Part shown: in pieces, positions 58,900 through 64,000 of the stretch | How positions within the stretch are numbered: position 1 is the first letter of the stretch | Layout: the number at the start of each line of letters is the position of its first letter | NCBI GenBank assembly: GCA_024195265.1 | Contig: JAJLRJ010000004.1 | Location: forward strand, 44,685,068-44,749,067 | DNA: 64,000 nucleotides | Direction of reading: 5' to 3' | From: Dendrophyllia cribrosa | Taxonomy: Eukaryota > Cnidaria > Anthozoa > Scleractinia > Dendrophylliidae | The notes under the pieces: model-generated | The model's input: the letters and a program-made list of their open reading frames with translations, nothing else | Databases searched by the model: none | Told to the model about the DNA's origin: nothing | Position numbers and translations under genes: made by a program

Positions 58900-59055
58900 T
58901 AACCTGCACCAGGCGGTATTGGGAGTGCTCAAGCGGGTTTTGGGCGCGAGCGCGAGACACGTGTTTCTCTCCCCTCGCGTGTCTCGCGCTGCGCGCTCGA
59001 GCCCAAAAGCTCGTTTGAGCACCCCCAATACCGCCTGGTGCTGTGGTGCAGGCTA
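58900..59055. mobile_element. TAGCCTGCACCAGGCGG foldback
   Basis: Termini TAACCTGCACC / TAGCCTGCACC around a strong palindrome (CCAGGCGGTATTGGG and inverse). Flanks ACATTGACC and ACACTGACC form a 9 bp duplication with one change. Confidence 0.75.
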
Positions 59056-59186
59056 ACACTGACCTAGATAATCACTTCATGTATGTTTGCTCTTATACGA
59101 GTTGATTTTTTTTTTTCAATATAAATAGGGATTTTAAAATTATTGAACCAAAGAAACCCTTTTTCAAACGACAAGGAACCATGTTC

Positions 59187-59392
59187 TTATCCTGTCATGA
59201 TGTGTTTCACGAATTCCTCGTACAGAACTTGACCTTGATTGTCCTCAAAGCCAACTAAAAGCTGGTCAACCTCTTCAGCTGTCAATTTATCACCCAGACT
59301 GCACAGCACGTGACGCAACTCTGCTGCGTTCACTAATCCGTTACAATTGCGATCAAACACGCGAAGGCATTCAATGAAATACTCTGGATCAA
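59187..59392 (-). CDS. Essential light chain exon 2
   Basis: 206 bp, acceptor TTTTCAG, TAA stop. [17 protein letters not shown]3, [17 protein letters not shown] and EF4; the wording is typical of the C-terminal lobe of essential light chains. Its intron holds a MITE at 59866-60108. Confidence 0.92.
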
Positions 59393-61006
59393 CTGAAAAG
59401 AAAATACGCGAAGAAAATCCATGAAATACTCTAGCTCAGTCGAGTTAAACACAAAAATTGTAAATTAAAAAGGACAGTGGAAAATGTAATTTCGATTTAC
59501 AAGAGTAGGATGTGAGCCAGGTCTTTTTCCCGGTATCAGGGAAAGATTAAGGGCATATCTGATTAGGGAGCCATAAATAATACTCTCATTTTAATTAGCA
59601 ATTTTCACGAAATCGGCCTCCCTGAACACACTTTCCGCCGGTGCTATCGGTGTCTCTAATGTTTTTTATGTATGCGCTACCTTAAAAAGAAGTGTGTTCA
59701 GTTCCAAACAGCACTTCAAAAAATTGAACAATGGAGGGGTTTTTCATGAACTGAAAAGTTTGGGTCCTTTTACAGCCAAAATAAGGTAACTCAAACCCAA
59801 TAGGTAGCTTAAAATTGAATGATTTGAACATAACTAGACCTATTAGTATAGAAACTAAACTTATGCCCCATTCACACCAACGGTTAAACATGTTTAAATG
59901 TTGTTTAGTTTAACTACGTTTTTAGCCTCTATCTTGGACGTTTTGAAATGTATATGACTCAAACTACCTGGAATGGTAATAAAGTCAATAAAGTTTCTTT
60001 TAGTAAAGATTTCACTCCAAATATTACGCGAGGTTAGGAGGTATTTTTCTAAACCTGTTTTAAACTAAACAACATTTAAACATGTTTAAGCGTTGGTGTG
60101 AATGGGGTATTAGTTTGAAAAATGTAAAACATAAGCGAGATCTTTCACCAAAATGAGATTTTTTACATGTAATTCATTAGTTGTTTTACACCTAAAAATA
60201 ATTTGTCAAAACTTGTTTTTAACATTTTCCAGACTTCTTTCTATGACATCATGAACTCCTCCAGCTTCATTTCATTCGGGCATACACTTGAATATTGCTC
60301 TTTGACGATAAACACACTCTGACTCGCTATACAAAATGGTGATTTTTTTATGTATTAAAAGCACGAAATCTTTGTTATTAGTTTCTAAATTAATTGTATA
60401 TTATTTAGATTAAAACATTTTCTGAGGCGTTTTCAATATCAATGACCATTGATGTCATTATTATTCATATTCTATTCAGACCGGAGTAAAGCATTGTTTG
60501 GTTCTTTCAGTTTTAATGTCAACACATTTGGCAAGCTGAAAGACCTTCCAGCCATCGAGACCCATCGAGTCGTCGAGCTTTCAGCTATACTGAAATAAAA
60601 AGTTTCAGTTCGATTAAAATACAAAACTTGTCGCTTTTTGCATTATTTTTCCTAGAAAGTAATTTTTGATACAGAAAAACAAAATAAAAAACAATAAGCT
60701 TATTTCCTCAAATAAGGTTGTAATATGCTATGACATCCGCGAATATATCTTACCTGCGCTTTTTTTCTGCCGATCTCGCAGGTTTTGATAAATTGGAAAG
60801 AATTCTTCGAAGCTTACTCGCTTCGCTCCGGTTCCAGCAGGATCAAGACTGCGAATAATTTTTGCAATTTCTCCTTCGGTCGGATTTGTGCCAAGAGCTC
60901 GCATAACTTCCCCGATTTGACTGCATTCAACTTTCTTGTCTCCTCGTCGATCGTATAGATAAAAAGCTTCTTTGCATTCTTCCAAGGAATCTTCTGGCGC
61001 AAACAT
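59187..61006 (-). CDS. Myosin essential (alkali) light chain
   Basis: Two coding exons, 61006-60754 and 59392-59187, join in frame into 152 residues, the usual length of essential light chains (about 150). It is a calmodulin-like EF-hand protein: EF1 (about 7-42) with a degenerate loop DRRGDKKVE; the [14 protein letters not shown] signature between EF1 and EF2; EF3 with a better loop at 98-109 (D98, N100, N102, E109); and EF4 degenerate. Essential light chains bind the first IQ motif of the myosin neck and stabilise the lever arm in muscle and non-muscle myosin II. The ATG at 61006 gives an N-terminus like other members; an in-frame ATG nine codons upstream is an alternative. A TATA box lies about 110 bp upstream. 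No long N-terminal extension is seen. Confidence 0.9.
59866..60108. mobile_element. CCCCATTCACACCAACG MITE
   Basis: Termini CCCCATTCACACCAACGGTT and CCCCATTCACACCAACGCTT (inverse) followed by inverted AAACATGTTTAAATGTTGTT blocks. It lies in the light-chain intron. Confidence 0.75.
60754..61006 (-). CDS. Essential light chain exon 1
   Basis: 253 bp, 84 codons plus one base, donor GTAAGA. EF1, EF2 and the inter-domain helix. Confidence 0.9.
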
Positions 61007-61114
61007 TTTTGCTGGAGAGCAGTATTGAATCAAACTCGGTGTTCTGAGAAAAATACTTCCAAGCTAGTAACTCGACCGCGTTAAGATTGAAGTTATTGTT
61101 TTTCTTTCACATCT

Positions 61115-61123
61115 GTTTTTATA
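61115..61123 (-). promoter_or_regulatory. TATA box of the myosin light chain gene
   Basis: TATAAAAAC on the minus strand, about 110 bp before the ATG, placing transcription start near 61085-61090. Two ATGCAAAT octamer-like sites lie 30-60 bp further upstream on the plus strand. Confidence 0.55.
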
Positions 61124-61129
61124 GCAAAC

Positions 61130-61910
61130 AGGTGCTTTCAGTGGTGCTTTCAAAATATGCAAATCAATGCAAATCAAGTCCAAATCAGGGTCCGCAGGTT
61201 ACTCAATCAGCGGTCGAGGACGAGTGGCTCTGGTGACGAGAATTTGATGGTCTTTGATAGGTAATGTTCTCCGAAGTAAACGAAAAGAGATGCCCAAACG
61301 GTTAATAAATTCGTGTTTATAAGTGTCATATATCCGTCAGAATTCAATTTTTGGATTCATTCGTTTTCTTAGGGACAGGTCCAGCCAGTGTTAAGGTTAC
61401 AGTGTACCTTCGGGGTTGTCTCCAGTATAACAGCTCTAGCGTCTTAAGATTACACTTCATATACCTAAACCCAGATATCAAATTAAAGCTTATAGAGTTG
61501 GCTATCTAAATATGGAAACCATTTGGTAATAAAATGAATTGTCGAATTTTTTACGATGTCTAAATTCGAACGTCCGAATCAGCTTTAAAACGCTATAACT
61601 CAAAGCGATTATTGTATTTTGCTAATTTGATTTGTTCTCGGGTTTCCGGACACGAAGCGCTAAAAAAACATGTCGGCGATTTCCCATATTCAATTGCAGT
61701 GAAAAGTTACAGAATGATTTTCGAAAAAGGGAGAAAAAAAATTGGAGTGATCGCACGGAAATGGCTCTTGACGAAAACGTTTTCGGAAATAAGAAATTCG
61801 CCGACACGTTTTTGTTGATTATATGTTAGCCTAGCTTGTGTCCAAATTTGAGGAAAATCGAACAAATTCCCTTTGAGTTGTAGCTCTTTAAAGTGTCCCC
61901 TACAGGGTGT
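61130..61910. other. Spacer between the light chain and the right-hand gene
   Basis: No exon recognised. Overlapping short frames at 61612-61829 on both strands are not supported by domains or splice signals. Confidence 0.5.
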
Positions 61911-61916
61911 ATGTAA

Positions 61917-62056
61917 AAGGCGGAACGCACCCGGAACCACCCGGAACCTGCCGGAACCTGCCGGAACCGACCCGGAACCACCCGGAACCCACCCGGAACC
62001 TGCCGGAACCGACCCGAAACCGACCCGGAACCTGCCGGAACCCACCCGGAACCCAA
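61917..62056. repeat. CCCGGAACC minisatellite
   Basis: About a dozen degenerate 9-11 bp units (CCGGAACC, with spacers A/TG/GA). Gly/Phe/Arg- and Pro/Glu-rich frames on both strands are artefacts of the repeat. Confidence 0.85.
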
Positions 62057-62314
62057 AAAAATTGAAATAAAAAATTAATAACAATAGAATAATAAAAATA
62101 AAATAAAAATAACAACAATGAAGGATACCCTAATATAAAAAAAGACTGATAGGTAGTTCATACCTAAAAAAGACAGGACTGACGTGACTGACGGAGTGCT
62201 CGCCATGCAAAGGTCAAAGTCCAGAGTATTTTTACGACTCGAAACCACGTGCGTTAGCGTTGTGCAAGTTAGGAAGTCAATGAGAGAGCTTCCACATTTG
62301 TTTACATTTCGACC

Positions 62315-63436
62315 ATGAATGAGGCGAAAGATGAGATTTTCATCATAGAAGATGAACCTGAAGATGACGATAAAGAACTGTATCAGTCAGTTTTCATCAA
62401 AACCGAGGAGTCGTGCCCTAATGCCAGGTAACATTTCGTTCGTACAAACAAAAATTTGACTGTTTACAGGTATAATGGTATGTAAGGAGCTAATCATTTC
62501 CCTAAATATCTGTTCACAAATTTACACGGTTTCATTTCCGCAGTACTTTGAAGACAGGACGAAATGATGACAATGGGCTAATCGAAATCCTTTCCTCGCC
62601 GGAAACAAGTCCGGAAAAGAAAAGGTAAGCGCAGGTTCATAAGTTTCACGGAGGCGTAGCGAATTGCATGACAACAACAGCCGGAACTATACGAGGTCAC
62701 TCAAGGAATTTTTTTCCAAGCTAGTTGGTTTTCATCAAATAATGGTGAAACTGCCTTTAGCTTACATGTCAGACGAGGGTGGAAGGGAGCCGGGGGGTGT
62801 AGGAGGTGAAAAGATACGAGCACATGTATATGGCTGCAATTTTGGTGACAAAACATGATACAAGTTCAAGGACAAAGACTTTTGTTATTACTCACAATAT
62901 ACTACTGTTTGTGCAACGGGTGCAACTATGGTATGGCTTTGAATGAGCAAAAATGGGAGATTTGAAATTTTTTTTTTTAAAAAAAAAAAACAGGATCTCA
63001 TGAATGCGATTTCATTTTTTGTTACCTATTAATTTAGGGCCTACAAATAGTTAAATGAAAATCAGGACAGGACGGGGACTCTGGGTTAAAAATCCAGGCG
63101 GGAGGGTGGGCCTAGCGGGCCTGAGGAAATCCGGACGAAGGGACGGTAAAAAAATCTTGCCATCCGTCGCGGGGGGTGCATTTTCTCTGGAATAACCCAT
63201 TTTACACAGGTTGCATGAGATCTAGTCACAGGAATACCAAGTCTTTACATTGATTATCAATTTCCTTTTTACAGCAGTTACCACACACAGTTCTCGACTG
63301 CTTATTTTTTAATCCTTGGAGCTATTATTGTGAAATTTAAATAGAATTTTTCATTTTGTAGATGTAAGGTTGAAGTTTCAGAGGACAAAAGTTCTGAAAT
63401 AGGAATTCACAGGAGATGTTTAGAATTCCAGCCGAG
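62315..63436 (+). CDS. Unrecognised acidic protein, first three exons (3' end outside window)
   Basis: Exons 62315-62427, 62544-62624 and 63362-63436 have consensus donors (GTAACA, GTAAGC, GTAAGT) and acceptors (TTCCGCAG, TTTTGTAG) and join in one frame: 89 codons plus two bases. The product starts with a highly acidic segment (EDEPEDDDKE), then VFIKTEE, which matches the SUMO-attachment pattern hydrophobic-Lys-x-Glu, then a Ser/Pro/Lys stretch and a more basic segment with two Cys. Acidic, SUMO-site-bearing N-termini are common in nuclear regulators such as zinc-finger factors, but no domain is visible. All three internal exon ends share the same phase. The ATG is the first in frame. Confidence 0.65.
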
Positions 63437-64000
63437 GTAAGTTACAAACATTCTGAAAAATGTGAACCAATACATGTAAGTGACCAGAGTAATCTTCCTT
63501 GAAAGGTTGTCATTGACGATGGCCCATCAAGGTTATCAGCTCTTTCAGAACAGATAACTTCAGGACTATTAAGGATATATCTGACTAATTTTTCAAAAGG
63601 GCACCTAAGAAAAATTCAGGACATTTTCAACTTTTGTGCATCCAAAGGCCCTGGTGATCAATATATTACGGCTTATTATGAGAACTCAGGATCGAAGAAA
63701 CTCATGTAGCTTGGAAAACAATTAAAAGTGACACTGGCGCCGTGGGAAATTAATCTCCACCTCTGACTCCTTTGCTGGCCCGAAATATACTTCTCGAGTT
63801 CACATTTATTTATTGATCGATTTTTTTGAAGACTTTTTTAAACTGTAAATTTGCTTATTTTTAAACGAGTTTCTTATGTTATGATGGAAAAAAAAGAAAC
63901 CACAGCAAAACCAAACAGCTCGGTAACAAACAGTGACGTCATTGTTCCCAAGTTTACATAAGGTATAACAGTTCTCGGGACAGTTCTCGCCAAGCTTTTA
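63437..64000. other. Likely intron of the right-hand gene
   Basis: Follows the exon 3 donor. No further exon recognised before the window ends. Confidence 0.45.

Noticed and set aside
61707..62118. Gly/Phe/Arg-rich and Pro-rich frames
   Set aside because: Readings of the CCCGGAACC minisatellite in several frames on both strands.
1..64000. Operons, ribosome binding sites, Rho-independent terminators
   Set aside because: The window is eukaryotic; spliced genes and metazoan domains make bacterial signals irrelevant.

Overview
This is eukaryotic, metazoan DNA. Genes are split by many introns with GT/AG borders, coding density is low, and dispersed transposon debris fills introns and intergenic space. 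Gene content (parkin, a TRIM protein, a DEG/ENaC channel, a myosin light chain) together with Penelope-like elements, tRNA-type SINEs and large numbers of short inverted-repeat elements suggests an anthozoan cnidarian, probably a stony coral or sea anemone. That assignment is inference from style and content, not a database match.

Genes, left to right. (1) A TRIM-type RING E3 ligase on the minus strand (248-5028, 3' end off the left edge): RING, two B-boxes, coiled coil/COS region and FN3, five exons joined in frame. (2) A complete parkin (PRKN) gene on the minus strand, 32563 down to 7061. Eleven coding exons join without a frame break into 441 residues with UBL, RING0, RING1, IBR and RING2, all key zinc ligands, the catalytic Cys (C408) and the PINK1-type Ser (S73). 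(3) Nested in parkin intron 6 on the opposite strand, a single-exon Myb/SANT-like DNA-binding protein (15571-16629). (4) A complete six-exon DEG/ENaC channel gene, minus strand, 46025-41772, 503 residues. (5) A two-exon myosin essential light chain, minus strand, 61006-59187, 152 residues, with a TATA box. (6) The first three exons of an unrecognised acidic protein, plus strand, 62315-63436, running off the right edge. (7) A weakly supported small secreted-type ORF at 33208-33468.

Mobile DNA makes up much of the rest. Several families can be defined by their ends and target duplications: foldback elements with TAGCCTG termini and 9-10 bp duplications (Mutator-like); CAGGGGCGGATC elements with 5 bp duplications; several families flanked by TTAA; TA-flanked elements; pogo-like TACAGT elements; Penelope-like fragments with a GIY-YIG coding end and hammerhead-like motifs; and two copies, about 3.2-3.3 kb each, of a Helitron-like element in opposite orientations on either side of parkin exon 1. 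From 46 to 58 kb I see no convincing host gene, only repeats and AT-rich sequence.

The most unusual item is in parkin intron 9 (10520-10909, minus strand): a tRNA-like unit with intact box A, box B and an oligo-T tract, whose anticodon arm has expanded into about 17 tandem 20-bp copies.
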